From: Stakelama portus
GTDB lineage: Bacteria > Pseudomonadota > Alphaproteobacteria > Sphingomonadales > Sphingomonadaceae
Assembly (NCBI RefSeq): GCF_003171655.1
Contig: NZ_QFZL01000001.1
Location: forward strand, 620,001 to 684,000
Direction of reading: 5' to 3'
DNA: 64,000 bases
Part shown: positions 25,544 through 35,941 of the stretch, one piece after another
Layout of the letters: each line of letters starts with the position of its first letter
Numbering within the stretch: position 1 is the stretch's first letter
Made by a program: the position numbers and the translations under genes
Notes under the pieces: generated by a model
Database searches by the model: none
What the model was told of the DNA's origin: nothing
What the model saw: only the letters and a program-made list of their open reading frames with translations

Positions 25544-27265
25544 ATGCGGATAGGCTTGCCGCTTATTCTGGGGATATTGGCATTGGCGGCATGTTCGCCG
25601 GCGGCCGATAACCCGATTACCGGCAATCAGACCTCGCTTCAGGCGGGCAACTGGTCCCAGTTTCGCGACGATACGATCGAACGCTGGTTCGAACTCGATC
25701 CCGCCTTTGCCGTCTATCAGGGCCGCCACGAATATGACGGGCAGTTGCCCGACTGGAGCGCCGAGGGCCTGAAACGGCGCGGCGAGTTCCTCAAGACCAC
25801 GATTCGTCAGGCGCGCGGCTTTACCGGACTCGGTATTCAGGACCGGTTCGAACGCGATTATCTGGTCAAGGTCGCCGAAGGCGCGCTGTTCTGGCTCGAG
25901 GATGCCGATCAGCCGCACAAGAACCCGGCCTGGTATGTCGGCAGCCTCGATCCCAACGTCTATATCGCGCGCGAATATGCCGATGGCGCGACGCGGATGC
26001 GGGCGATGGTCGCGTATCTGAACGCTATTCCGGCGGCGACCGCTGCGATCCAGGCGAACCTCAAGGGGCCGTTGCCGTTGAGCTTCGTCGATTACGGCAC
26101 TGCCGCTTTCGGCGGTTTTGCCGATTATTATACCGGCGATGGCAAGGCGGCCTTTGCCGAGGTTCAGGACGCCGAGCTGCAGCACCAATATGACGCCGCC
26201 GCTGCCAAGGCATCCAAGGCGATGCGTGACCTGCGCGACTGGATGAACGGCCAGCGCGACACCGCGACCCAGGATTTTGCACTCGGCCCCGAACGGTTTC
26301 TGCGCATGCTGAAGCAGACCGAGGGCGTCGACATCACGATCGACGCGCTGGTTCAGGTCGGTCAGGCCGATCTGAAGCGCAATCAGGATGCGCTTGCCGC
26401 CGAATGCGCCAAATTCGCGCAGGGCGAGACGATCGCCGCCTGCATCGACAAGATGTCGGCCGAAAAGCCGAAAGATGGCCCGGTCGAAGCGGCAAAGGCG
26501 CAGATTCCCGATCTCCGCCAGTTCGTGATCGAAAAGGACCTGGTGTCGATCCCCGGTACCGAAGAAGCCGAAGTGCGGGAATCGCCGCCCTATAACCGGC
26601 AGAATTCGGCCTATATCGACATCCCCGGTCCGTTCGATAAGGGACTGCCGTCGATCTATTACATCTCGCCGCCCGACCCGAGCTGGCCGGCGGAAGTGCA
26701 GCGCGCCTATATCCCGTCCGAACCCGATCTGCTGTTCACCACCGTGCACGAAGTGATGCCGGGCCATTTCCTTCAGTTTCTTCACGCCAACCGATCGCAG
26801 TCGATCATGGGCCGGATCTTCGTCGGCTATGCCTTTGCCGAGGGCTGGGCGCATTATACCGAGGAAATGATGTGGGAGGCGGGGCTGCGCGAAGGCGACA
26901 GCGCGACGCATATCGGCCAGCTTTCCAACGCGCTGCTGCGCGATTGCCGTTTTCTGGCGGCGATCGGCCTGCACACCCAGGGGATGACCCAGGCACAGGC
27001 ACAGCAGATGTTCCAGCAGCAATGCTATATCGACGAAGGCAATGCGCGTCAGCAGGCGGCGCGCGGCACTTATGATCCCGCCTATCTCAACTACACGATG
27101 GGCAAGCTGATGATCCGCAAGCTGCGTGAGGACTGGACCGCGCGCAACGGCGGTCGCCGGGCATGGAAGGCGTTTCACGACCAGTTCCTCAGCTATGGCG
27201 GCCCGCCGATCCCGCTGGTGCGTCAGGCGATGATGGGCGAACCCTCGGCTCGCGCGGTCTTCTGA
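25544..27265 (+). CDS. DUF885 family lipoprotein (putative zinc peptidase)
   Basis: 573 residues from ATG 25544, preceded by GGGAGAGGAATTGGG. Lipoprotein signal LPLILGILALAACSPAAD. The DUF885 domain fills the rest, with the zinc-peptidase-like motif HEVMPGHFLQF (H-E-x3-G-H), YYISPPDPSW, FAEGWAHYTEEMMWE and the C-terminal YTMGKLMIRKLREDW. Probably a periplasmic metallopeptidase. It is one of two DUF885 proteins in the window (the other, 55704-57518, has a Tat signal). The frame is open far upstream on this strand but overlaps the opposite-strand MFS gene, so that part is rejected. Confidence 0.88.
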   Translation: MRIGLPLILGILALAACSPAADNPITGNQTSLQAGNWSQFRDDTIERWFELDPAFAVYQGRHEYDGQLPDWSAEGLKRRGEFLKTTIRQARGFTGLGIQDRFERDYLVKVAEGALFWLEDADQPHKNPAWYVGSLDPNVYIAREYADGATRMRAMVAYLNAIPAATAAIQANLKGPLPLSFVDYGTAAFGGFADYYTGDGKAAFAEVQDAELQHQYDAAAAKASKAMRDLRDWMNGQRDTATQDFALGPERFLRMLKQTEGVDITIDALVQVGQADLKRNQDALAAECAKFAQGETIAACIDKMSAEKPKDGPVEAAKAQIPDLRQFVIEKDLVSIPGTEEAEVRESPPYNRQNSAYIDIPGPFDKGLPSIYYISPPDPSWPAEVQRAYIPSEPDLLFTTVHEVMPGHFLQFLHANRSQSIMGRIFVGYAFAEGWAHYTEEMMWEAGLREGDSATHIGQLSNALLRDCRFLAAIGLHTQGMTQAQAQQMFQQQCYIDEGNARQQAARGTYDPAYLNYTMGKLMIRKLREDWTARNGGRRAWKAFHDQFLSYGGPPIPLVRQAMMGEPSARAVF

Positions 27266-27708
27266 TGTCCCGAACCGGCGGTTTCCGGCTGCATGTGCCG
27301 GAAACGCCCGACACGGTGCATCGCGAGGCGATCCTCGAACCGCTGCGCGCCTATAATCAGGCGCAGGCGGGGGACGGGCGCCATCGGCCGGTCGCGATCC
27401 TGCTGCGCGATGACGACGGCATCGAACGCGGCGGTTTGTGGGGCAGCATCGGCTATGACTGGATGTTCGTCGATTTGCTCGTCGTGCCTGAGGATGCGCG
27501 CGGGCAGGGGCTGGGCGCGGCGCTGATGGCAGAGGCGGAGCGTATCGCCCGCGCCGACGGATGCGTCGGGATCCGGCTCGACACCTTCGAATTTCAGGCG
27601 CGCGGCTTTTACGAAAAGCTGGGATTCACGCTGTTCGGTACGATCGAGGATCACCCGGTCGGCAGTCGCCGCTATTTCCTCAGCAAGCGGATCGACGGCG
27701 AGGCATGA
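27265..27708 (+). CDS. GNAT family N-acetyltransferase
   Basis: 147 residues; the ATG overlaps the TGA of the DUF885 gene (TGATG), so translation is coupled. The acetyl-CoA loop is VVPEDARGQGLGAALMAEAERIA, with the C-terminal beta-bulge segment ARGFYEKLGFTLFGTIEDHPVGSRRYFLSKRI. GGLWGSIGYDWMFVDLLVV is the central sheet. The substrate is unknown; the C-terminus resembles GNATs acting on small amines or drugs. Confidence 0.85.
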   Translation: MSRTGGFRLHVPETPDTVHREAILEPLRAYNQAQAGDGRHRPVAILLRDDDGIERGGLWGSIGYDWMFVDLLVVPEDARGQGLGAALMAEAERIARADGCVGIRLDTFEFQARGFYEKLGFTLFGTIEDHPVGSRRYFLSKRIDGEA

Positions 27709-27761
27709 GCGCACGCCGCTGACGCAAATGGCGGGCGACGCTCAGGCCGTCCGCTTGCGGA

Positions 27762-28562
27762 TCATTTACCGGCGAGCGCCGCGATCAGCTGTTCGCGCGA
27801 CATGGCCGAACGGCCGGGAATGTCGCGCTTCTTGGCTTCTTCATACAGTTCGGCGCGCGAACGGCTGTCGCTCGCGGCGGCGGCGGCAGTCGCCGGCGCG
27901 GCCGCTGCGGCCTTGGGCTTGGCAGGCGCCTTGGCCTTTGCCGGCGCCTTGGCTGCCACGGGTTTTGCGGATGCGGGTTTCTTTGCCGGCGCGGGTTTGG
28001 CAGCCGCAGCTTTGGTGGCGGCGGGCTTGGCAGGCGCCTTTGCAGTTGCCGTCTTTGCCGGTGCCTTTGCAGCGGCGGGCTTGGCTGGCGCGCTTTTCGG
28101 CTTTGCCGCTTTGGGCGCGGCTTCGGCCTTGGGCTTTTCGGCTGCCTTGGGCGCGGTTGCCGCCTTGGTCTTTGTCGCGGGCTTGGCTGCCGGTTTCGGG
28201 GCGGTTGCCGTCTTCGGCTTCGCTGCCGGCTTGGGTGCCGATGCGGCCTTCGCGGCCGGAGCCGCCTTGGTCGCCTCAGCCTTGGCGGGCGCCTTGGGCG
28301 TGGTGGGTGCCTTGGGCTTGGCGGCGGCTTTCGGCTTGGCCGTGGTTTTCGGCTTTGCAGGCGTTTTTTTCGCGGCGGGTGCCGGCGCCGGTTTGGCAGC
28401 CGCTGTCGGTGCAGGCGCGGGAACCGGAGCCGGTGCGGGCGCTGGAGCCGCTGTCGGCGCGGGAGCAGGAGCAGGGGCCGGTGCGGGCGGCGGCGGCGGT
28501 GCTGCGGCTTCGGTTTTCTTGCCGGTGAAAAGCGCCTTCAGCCGAGAAAATATGCTGGCCAT
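27762..28562 (-). CDS. Ala/Lys/Pro-rich (histone H1-like) protein with Rho_N tail
   Basis: 266 residues from ATG 28562. A short amphipathic start (MASIFSRLKALFTGKK) is followed by a Pro/Ala stretch, then about 170 residues of imperfect PAKPKAA / AAKAPAK-type repeats rich in Ala, Lys and Pro, like H1-type bacterial DNA-binding tails. The last 32 residues (SRAELYEEAKKRDIPGRSAM..) form a folded Rho_N/SAP-like motif. A role in nucleoid or RNA binding is inferred from composition. The opposite strand is also open because of biased codons and should not be annotated. Divergent from the RcnB-like gene. Confidence 0.75.
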   Translation of the reverse strand: MASIFSRLKALFTGKKTEAAAPPPPPAPAPAPAPAPTAAPAPAPAPVPAPAPTAAAKPAPAPAAKKTPAKPKTTAKPKAAAKPKAPTTPKAPAKAEATKAAPAAKAASAPKPAAKPKTATAPKPAAKPATKTKAATAPKAAEKPKAEAAPKAAKPKSAPAKPAAAKAPAKTATAKAPAKPAATKAAAAKPAPAKKPASAKPVAAKAPAKAKAPAKPKAAAAAPATAAAAASDSRSRAELYEEAKKRDIPGRSAMSREQLIAALAGK

Positions 28563-28680
28563 TCGGAAATCCCCCTGCCTCACATGCCGGTTGCCACGAA
28601 ACCTGCCCAAAAACCGGCAATAATCGCTTTGCTTACGGCGGGAAGACCCGGCTTGTCGAGCCCGCTTTGCGCAGGACATG

Positions 28681-28705
28681 GGAACCCTGGCGCGCGCATT
28701 CCGTT
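28681..28705 (+). promoter_or_regulatory. EcfG-type (general stress) promoter of the RcnB-like gene
   Basis: GGAAC at 28681-28685, 16-base spacer, CGTT at 28702-28705: an exact match to the alphaproteobacterial EcfG consensus GGAAC-N16/17-CGTT. The -10 element lies 26 bases before ATG 28732. The site is nearly symmetrical: on the other strand GGAAC (28707-28703), 16 bases, GGTT, so it might also fire weakly toward the H1-like gene. Confidence 0.65.
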
Positions 28706-28731
28706 CCTTCTCCACTTTTTTGGAGAGTGAT

Positions 28732-29799
28732 ATGCGTAGCGCCCTTGCCGCATCGACTGCGGCACTTCTGGTCCTTGCCGCGCCGGCATTTGCACAGTCG
28801 CACGGCAATGGCGGTCCCGGCCATGACAAGGCGAAAGCCGGCGAGCGTCGCGGCAATGCCGGTCCGGCCCATGCCCGGCGCGCCCCCGACAACGCCCGTC
28901 CCCAAGGCGATCGTGGCCCGCACGCCGATCGCGCGACGCCGCAACGCCATCCGCCCGCGCCCGGCCAGCTTGAACAGCGCGGCGGCCCGCAGCGCGCGGA
29001 GCTGCATGCGCCACAGCGCGCGATGCCCGATCGGCCGCAGCCCGATCGCCGCGACATCGCGCACGACCGCCCGGTCGGTGCAGCGGAGCGCGACATCCGT
29101 CCGGTCGCGCCCGAACGCCGTCGCATCGATGTGTGGCGCGACAATCCGCGACGGGGTCCCGATCGCGTCGTGCGTATCGAGCAGCCTTCGCGGCTGCAGC
29201 GGCTGCCGGTTCGCACCGTACACCTGATCGATGGTTGCCCGCCGGGTCTGGCAAAGCGCGGCAATCGCTGTCTGCCGCCGGGGCAGGCACGCAAGATCGC
29301 CGGGCAGCGGCAATGGTATGACAGCTGGTGGCAGCATCCGGTTCGCGGCGACAATGACCGCTATCGCTATGCCGATGGCTATCTCTATCGGATCCGCCCC
29401 GCCAGCGACACGCTGGTTTCGTGGCTGCCGCTGCTCGGCGGCGCGCTGTCGGTCGGCAATCCATGGCCGGCGGGCTATGCCGCCCAGGCGGTGCCCGATT
29501 ATTATGTCGATTATTACGGGTATAGCGACGCGTCGGCCTATCGCTACGCCAATGGGGTACTCTATGGCGTCGATCCGCAGACCCAGGCGATACAGTCGGT
29601 CGCCGCGCTGATGACCGGCGACGAATGGTCGATCGGCTCGCCGATGCCCGCCGGCTATGGCGTCTATAACGTGCCCTATGCATATCGCAGCCGCTATCAG
29701 GATACGCCGCAGAGCTGGTACCGCTATTCGGACGGCTATGTGTATCAGGTCGACCCCACCACGCGGCTGGTGCAGGCGGCGATCCAGCTATTGTCCTGA
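28732..29799 (+). CDS. RcnB-like envelope protein
   Basis: 355 residues from ATG 28732 (TGGAGAGTGAT upstream). Signal peptide MRSALAASTAALLVLAAPAFAQS, then about 150 residues very rich in Arg, Pro, His and Asp (GERRGNAGPAHARRAPDNARP..), then PPGLAKRGNRCLPPGQARK, the short segment seen in RcnB-type periplasmic proteins, followed by tandem Tyr-rich units: YRYADGYLYRIRP, YRYANGVLYGVDP, YRYSDGYVYQVDP. These three repeats each end in a D-P turn. Function unknown; the exact EcfG promoter suggests general stress induction. Confidence 0.75.
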   Translation: MRSALAASTAALLVLAAPAFAQSHGNGGPGHDKAKAGERRGNAGPAHARRAPDNARPQGDRGPHADRATPQRHPPAPGQLEQRGGPQRAELHAPQRAMPDRPQPDRRDIAHDRPVGAAERDIRPVAPERRRIDVWRDNPRRGPDRVVRIEQPSRLQRLPVRTVHLIDGCPPGLAKRGNRCLPPGQARKIAGQRQWYDSWWQHPVRGDNDRYRYADGYLYRIRPASDTLVSWLPLLGGALSVGNPWPAGYAAQAVPDYYVDYYGYSDASAYRYANGVLYGVDPQTQAIQSVAALMTGDEWSIGSPMPAGYGVYNVPYAYRSRYQDTPQSWYRYSDGYVYQVDPTTRLVQAAIQLLS

Positions 29800-29839
29800 T
29801 CGGGTGAGGTTTGCGATGAACGACAAGGAAGGAAAGCCG

Positions 29840-30418
29840 ATGCGTGGGATGATCGCGCCGGTCATGGCGATCGGACTGATGCTGTCGGCATGTACCGATG
29901 GCGGCGATGCCAAGCGTTCCGACGCGCTCACGCCCAGCGACCGCACGGTGGCGGTGGCGCTCGATCAAATCGACACGCTCGATCGGACCGGCGCGCTGGT
30001 CAAAAGCTCGGGGCTTGAGGATGTGCTCGACGGAATCGGGCCCTATACGGTCTTCGCTCCCAACGACGCCGCCTATGCCGCAATCGGCCAGGATGCCGCC
30101 GCGCTCGACAGCAAGAGCGAAGGCGCCGGCGCGCTCGCCGCCGCGCTGTTGCGTGCGCATATCGTGCCGGGGCTGCTGACCGATCAGGACATCGCCAATG
30201 CGATCAAGGCGAATGGCGGCAGCGTCGAAATGACGACGATGGACGACAATATCCTCACCTTCCGCAAGGAAGGCGATGCGATCATCGTGTCCGCACCCGA
30301 CGGCGCAACCGCGCATCTGCTTCCCGGCACCGAAGTCGCAAAGAACGGCGCCGTCCATCCGATCGACGCGCTGCTGCGCAGCACCGGCGAGGGCGCTGGC
30401 GAAACTGCGCGCGATTGA
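29840..30418 (+). CDS. Fasciclin-domain lipoprotein
   Basis: 192 residues from ATG 29840, with AAGGAAGG 7 bases before it; an earlier ATG at 29816 has no ribosome site. Lipoprotein signal MRGMIAPVMAIGLMLSACTDGG. Fasciclin/FAS1 domain: VAVALDQIDTLDRTGALVKSSGLEDVLDGIGPYTVFAPNDAAYAAI, LLRAHIVPGLLTDQDI, and the closing GAVHPIDALL. FAS1 proteins mediate adhesion or surface contacts. Follows the RcnB-like gene by 40 bases and could share its stress promoter. Confidence 0.88.
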   Translation: MRGMIAPVMAIGLMLSACTDGGDAKRSDALTPSDRTVAVALDQIDTLDRTGALVKSSGLEDVLDGIGPYTVFAPNDAAYAAIGQDAAALDSKSEGAGALAAALLRAHIVPGLLTDQDIANAIKANGGSVEMTTMDDNILTFRKEGDAIIVSAPDGATAHLLPGTEVAKNGAVHPIDALLRSTGEGAGETARD

Positions 30419-30579
30419 CGAAAACCGGCGGCTGCACTCGCGTTCATCGTCAATTCAGGCGATCCGTTTCACATCCGTAACCGGTTGTCGGGGGCGCGTG
30501 GCGTTTTCGACTGGCCTTGCCGCTCGGGGCGATGCTTGCCCCCGCGTGCGGCGCGAACCGGAAACGGAGGAGCCGAACC

Positions 30580-30957
30580 ATGGATTCACGCGCTTATCTC
30601 GCAGCAGCAGCCACTGCCGGAGCGATGTTGCTGGTTGCGCCGCCGGCTGAAGCCCAGACGCTGAGCGACGGCGACTATGCGCAATGCGAAGTGTATCGAA
30701 ACGGCGAATATCGCGGGCTGAGCCAATCATGCCTGGAACGCAAGCGCGCGCAGATCCGTCGGTATCAGCGCGACAGCAATCGCTCGCCGGTCGTTTCGAA
30801 CGTCTATCGCTGTCCCTATTGGGCGAATGGCGGCTATGGATATCTCGCGACGTGGCGGAGCGATGACGTCACCAGCTATTCGGGAACGTTCGACAGCACG
30901 CTCAATGGCCGCCCGTGCATTGCCAACCCGGTCTATATCACGCGCGGGGTGCGCTGA
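30580..30957 (+). CDS. Small secreted protein, unknown function
   Basis: 125 residues from ATG 30580 with ACGGAGGAGCC upstream. Signal peptide MDSRAYLAAAATAGAMLLVAPPAEAQ. The mature part has three or four Cys (YAQCEVYRNGEYRG, LSQSCLERKRAQIRRYQ, VYRCPYWANGGYGY, GRPCIANPVYITRGVR), suggesting a small disulfide-bonded periplasmic domain. Family not recognised. It ends 4 bases from the convergent MipA gene. Confidence 0.65.
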   Translation: MDSRAYLAAAATAGAMLLVAPPAEAQTLSDGDYAQCEVYRNGEYRGLSQSCLERKRAQIRRYQRDSNRSPVVSNVYRCPYWANGGYGYLATWRSDDVTSYSGTFDSTLNGRPCIANPVYITRGVR

Positions 30958-30961
30958 ACGG

Positions 30962-31744
30962 TCAGTCGCGCGCAGCGCCGAACGTGTAATATATCCCGAT
31001 TCCGCCGGAAAACTGATTGTCGCTGCCCAATTGAGTGACGATCGGCGAATTTCTGCCGTCGCCCAGCAACCGGTCATATTTCACATAGCTGAAAAGGCCC
31101 CAGCGTCGATCGAGCTTGCGCATATAGCTGGCCATCGCGCCGGCCGAATGGATGCCGCCATCGGCGTCGTACAGCGGCAGGCCCGATGTTGCCGCATCCG
31201 TCGGAGTCACGTCGAAATAGGCGCTTTCATAGCGATCATTGACGATCGCCACGCGCGGGCCGACGGAAAATACCCAATTGTCGCCATCGCGCACGACATA
31301 ATCCGCGGCGAGCGAACCGATCAGCCCCTCATGGCCGTTGACGCCATAGCGGACTTCGCCGCGCAGGCGGAAATTGTCGGCGATCCAGAGATTGGCATAA
31401 CCGCCCAGTTCGACCGTGAAATCGACCTTGGTCAGTTCGACACCGGCTTCGCGCCGCCCGCGCGCGCCCTGAAAATTGATCGTCGGGCCGATTTCGAACG
31501 GGCCGCTCTTCAACACCGCGATCGACGGACTTTCGTCGGGGGCTTCATATTCGAAGAAATCGTCGCCCTTTGCCCGCGACAGTTCGAACATCGGGCTGAA
31601 GCTGACCTTGTCCGATCCGGGAAAGCTGGGCGTGACCTGCGGCCCGATACCGACGCGCGTGCGCGTGTCGGATTCCTGTGCCGATGCAGCGATCGGCGTG
31701 ATCGTGGCGGAGGCAAGGATGGCGGTGGCGATGGTGCGGCGCAT
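30962..31744 (-). CDS. MipA/OmpV family outer-membrane protein
   Basis: 260 residues from ATG 31744 (AAGGGAGAAATC upstream). Signal peptide MRRTIATAILASATITPIAASAQ, then an antiparallel beta-barrel: TRVGIGPQVTPSFPGSDK, FEIGPTINFQGARGRR, VELGGYANLWIADNFRLRGEVRYGVNGHEGL, SVGPRVAIVNDRYESAYFDVT, and the C-terminal SGGIGIYYTFG. The GPQVTPSFPGSD segment and the barrel size match MipA/OmpV, proteins linked to murein synthesis scaffolding or porin-like uptake. An EcfG-like promoter lies upstream. Confidence 0.88.
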   Translation of the reverse strand: MRRTIATAILASATITPIAASAQESDTRTRVGIGPQVTPSFPGSDKVSFSPMFELSRAKGDDFFEYEAPDESPSIAVLKSGPFEIGPTINFQGARGRREAGVELTKVDFTVELGGYANLWIADNFRLRGEVRYGVNGHEGLIGSLAADYVVRDGDNWVFSVGPRVAIVNDRYESAYFDVTPTDAATSGLPLYDADGGIHSAGAMASYMRKLDRRWGLFSYVKYDRLLGDGRNSPIVTQLGSDNQFSGGIGIYYTFGAARD

Positions 31745-31765
31745 GATTTCTCCCTTTCGCCGCAT

Positions 31766-31791
31766 AACTTGTTCGCCGGGTGAAACGTTCC
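31766..31791 (-). promoter_or_regulatory. EcfG-like promoter of the MipA/OmpV gene
   Basis: On the minus strand GGAAC (31791-31787), 17-base spacer, AGTT (31769-31766). One mismatch in the -10 (A for C) from GGAAC-N17-CGTT. The -10 ends about 22 bases before ATG 31744. Weaker than the site at 28681-28705 but well placed. Confidence 0.4.
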
Positions 31792-31881
31792 CCCTGTCCA
31801 TGCGCGGTGCAGCGCAAAATTTCACAAAAGGAACAGCGCGTGGCGACGCACGATCCATGCCGTAGTGTACCGTGCGAACCG

Positions 31882-34191
<2,310 letters not shown>

Positions 34192-34195
34192 CGGC

Positions 34196-34210
34196 GAACA
34201 AGTAGAGAAC
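34196..34210 (-). promoter_or_regulatory. LexA (SOS) box upstream of uvrD
   Basis: On the minus strand GTTC-CTCTACTT-type spacing gives exactly GTTC, 7 bases, GTTC (plus strand GAAC 34196-34199, GAAC 34207-34210). This is the direct-repeat operator of alphaproteobacterial LexA. It lies 4 bases before the uvrD start codon, overlapping the leader, where LexA would block transcription. It is about 150 bases upstream of the divergent GGDEF-EAL start. Confidence 0.65.
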
Positions 34211-34363
34211 GCCGCATGCGCCCGCAACCCGCTTCGGGCCTTTGGCGGCGGTATCTTTCTATAATAGGGCACGGCCCCAGCGGCTTGTGGTGCTTAACCT
34301 TCGGTTACGACCTGGTGATTATGATGCCGGTTTGCCGGGGGCGGCGCGCGCAGGAGAGCGTCC

Positions 34364-35941
34364 GTGAATCGTTTTGTCGGCAGGTTCAAGTTCATACGTC
34401 TGAATGAAGCGATCGTCACGGTCGCGGTCGGCATTCCTGCGTTCCTGGTACTTTCGATCACCGATGCGTTCGACAAATTCTCTGTCCTGGTGCACCGGCA
34501 CGAATCCTGGGAACTCGACGAGATCTTCATTTTCCTGATGCTGCTCAGCCTCAGCGGGCTGGTCTTCGCGGTCCGTCGGACGATCGATGCGCGACGCGAA
34601 ATCGCCCGGCGCGAAGCCGCCGAAGCGCGCGCGATGGAACTGGCACGCCATGATCCGCTCACCGGTCTGGCGAACCGCCGCGTCCTCAACGAAGAACTCG
34701 ACGTCATGCTTAAGGCAGTCGCGCATCGCGGCCGCGAATGTGCGGTGTTCGTCGTCGATCTCGACAATTTCAAACCGGTCAACGACCTGCACGGCCATGA
34801 GGCGGGCGACGCGGTCCTGGTTTGCGTGGCCGAAAGGCTGCGCGAAGTGGTCGGCGAACAGGCATTGATCGCGCGGCTGGGGGGCGACGAATTCGTCTCC
34901 GTCACGCAGTGCGAGCTCGATGGCGACGCGCCTACGCGGATCGCATCGGCGCTGCAACGCAGGCTCAGCGAACCCATGAAAACGAATGGCGTCACCGTGG
35001 AGGTCGGCGCGACGATCGGGATCGCGCTTTGCCCCGCCGACGGTACCGATGCCGACACGCTGCTGCGCTGCGCCGATGTCGCCATGTATGAGGCCAAGCG
35101 CCAGAAGCGCGGCACGTTCCGCTTCTTTCACGCCGAAATGGACGCGCGGTTGCGCGACCGCGCCGATCTGGAGGCGCATCTGCGCGATGCCATCGCCGAT
35201 GGTCAGATTCTGCCCTATTTTCAGCCGGTCATGTCGCTGTGCCGTTCGCGGGTCATCGGGTTCGAGGCACTGGCGCGCTGGGAGCATCCGACCCGCGGTG
35301 TGATCCCCCCCGACACCTTCATCCCGGTTGCGGAAGACATGGGGCTGATCTGGCCGTTGACGGAAAATATCCTGCGCGCGTCGTGCATCGCCGCTCGCGA
35401 CTGGCCGGGCGACGTCACGCTGTCGGTCAATATCGCCCCGGTCCAGCTCAAGGATCACTGGCTGGCGGCCCGCATTCTGGCGGTCCTGACCGAATATAGT
35501 TTTCCGCCCAGCCGGCTGATCGTCGAAGTCACCGAAAACGCCATCATCGACGATATCGACGAAGCCGCCGAAGTGTTCGCATCGCTTCAAAATGCCGGCA
35601 TCCGCATCGCGCTCGACGATTTCGGCAGGGGCTATTCCAGCCTGTCGCATCTGCGCCAGCTGCGCTTCAATCACCTCAAGATCGACAGCAGCTTTGTCCG
35701 CTCGATGGATTCGTCGGAGAGCCAGAAGATCGTCAGTGCCGTTTCGGGGCTGGGCAAGGCGCTGGGCATGCCGGTGACTGCCGAAGGCGTCGAGACGTCG
35801 GACGTCGCCGATGCGCTGCGCGCGCTGGGATGCGAACAGGCGCAGGGATATCTGTTCGGGGCGGCTGCGCCCGCCGATGAGGTCCGCCGCCTGTTTTCCG
35901 GCACGCCCCCCAGATTGAAACCGGTCCGCAAGGTCGGATGA
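34364..35941 (+). CDS. GGDEF-EAL protein with two N-terminal membrane helices
   Basis: 525 residues from GTG 34364 (CAGGAGAGCGTCC upstream). Membrane helices at about 14-33 and 54-71, a short coiled linker, GGDEF domain about 85-255 with intact RLGGDEFVS (173-177), then EAL domain about 270-510 with FEALARWEHP (301-303), SVNIAPVQL, EVTEN, IALDDFGRGYSS, KIDSSF and EGVET. Both active sites look complete, so it could make and break cyclic di-GMP. No RxxD inhibitory site precedes GGDEF. Divergent from uvrD and overlapping the next gene by 4 bases. Confidence 0.92.
   Translation: MNRFVGRFKFIRLNEAIVTVAVGIPAFLVLSITDAFDKFSVLVHRHESWELDEIFIFLMLLSLSGLVFAVRRTIDARREIARREAAEARAMELARHDPLTGLANRRVLNEELDVMLKAVAHRGRECAVFVVDLDNFKPVNDLHGHEAGDAVLVCVAERLREVVGEQALIARLGGDEFVSVTQCELDGDAPTRIASALQRRLSEPMKTNGVTVEVGATIGIALCPADGTDADTLLRCADVAMYEAKRQKRGTFRFFHAEMDARLRDRADLEAHLRDAIADGQILPYFQPVMSLCRSRVIGFEALARWEHPTRGVIPPDTFIPVAEDMGLIWPLTENILRASCIAARDWPGDVTLSVNIAPVQLKDHWLAARILAVLTEYSFPPSRLIVEVTENAIIDDIDEAAEVFASLQNAGIRIALDDFGRGYSSLSHLRQLRFNHLKIDSSFVRSMDSSESQKIVSAVSGLGKALGMPVTAEGVETSDVADALRALGCEQAQGYLFGAAAPADEVRRLFSGTPPRLKPVRKVG

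Noticed and set aside
28585..28619. TGCCGGTT...AACCGGCA inverted repeat between the H1-like and RcnB-like genes
   Set aside because: 8-bp arms with a 19-base gap, no known operator match and no T-run; too weak to call.
27802..28623. 273-codon Ala/Gly-rich plus-strand frame
   Set aside because: Mirror of the Ala/Lys/Pro codon repeats of the H1-like gene on the other strand; not an independent membrane protein.
30479..30486. AACCGGTT palindrome before the small secreted protein gene
   Set aside because: Only 8 bases, no extension beyond the core; expected by chance about once in a window this size.
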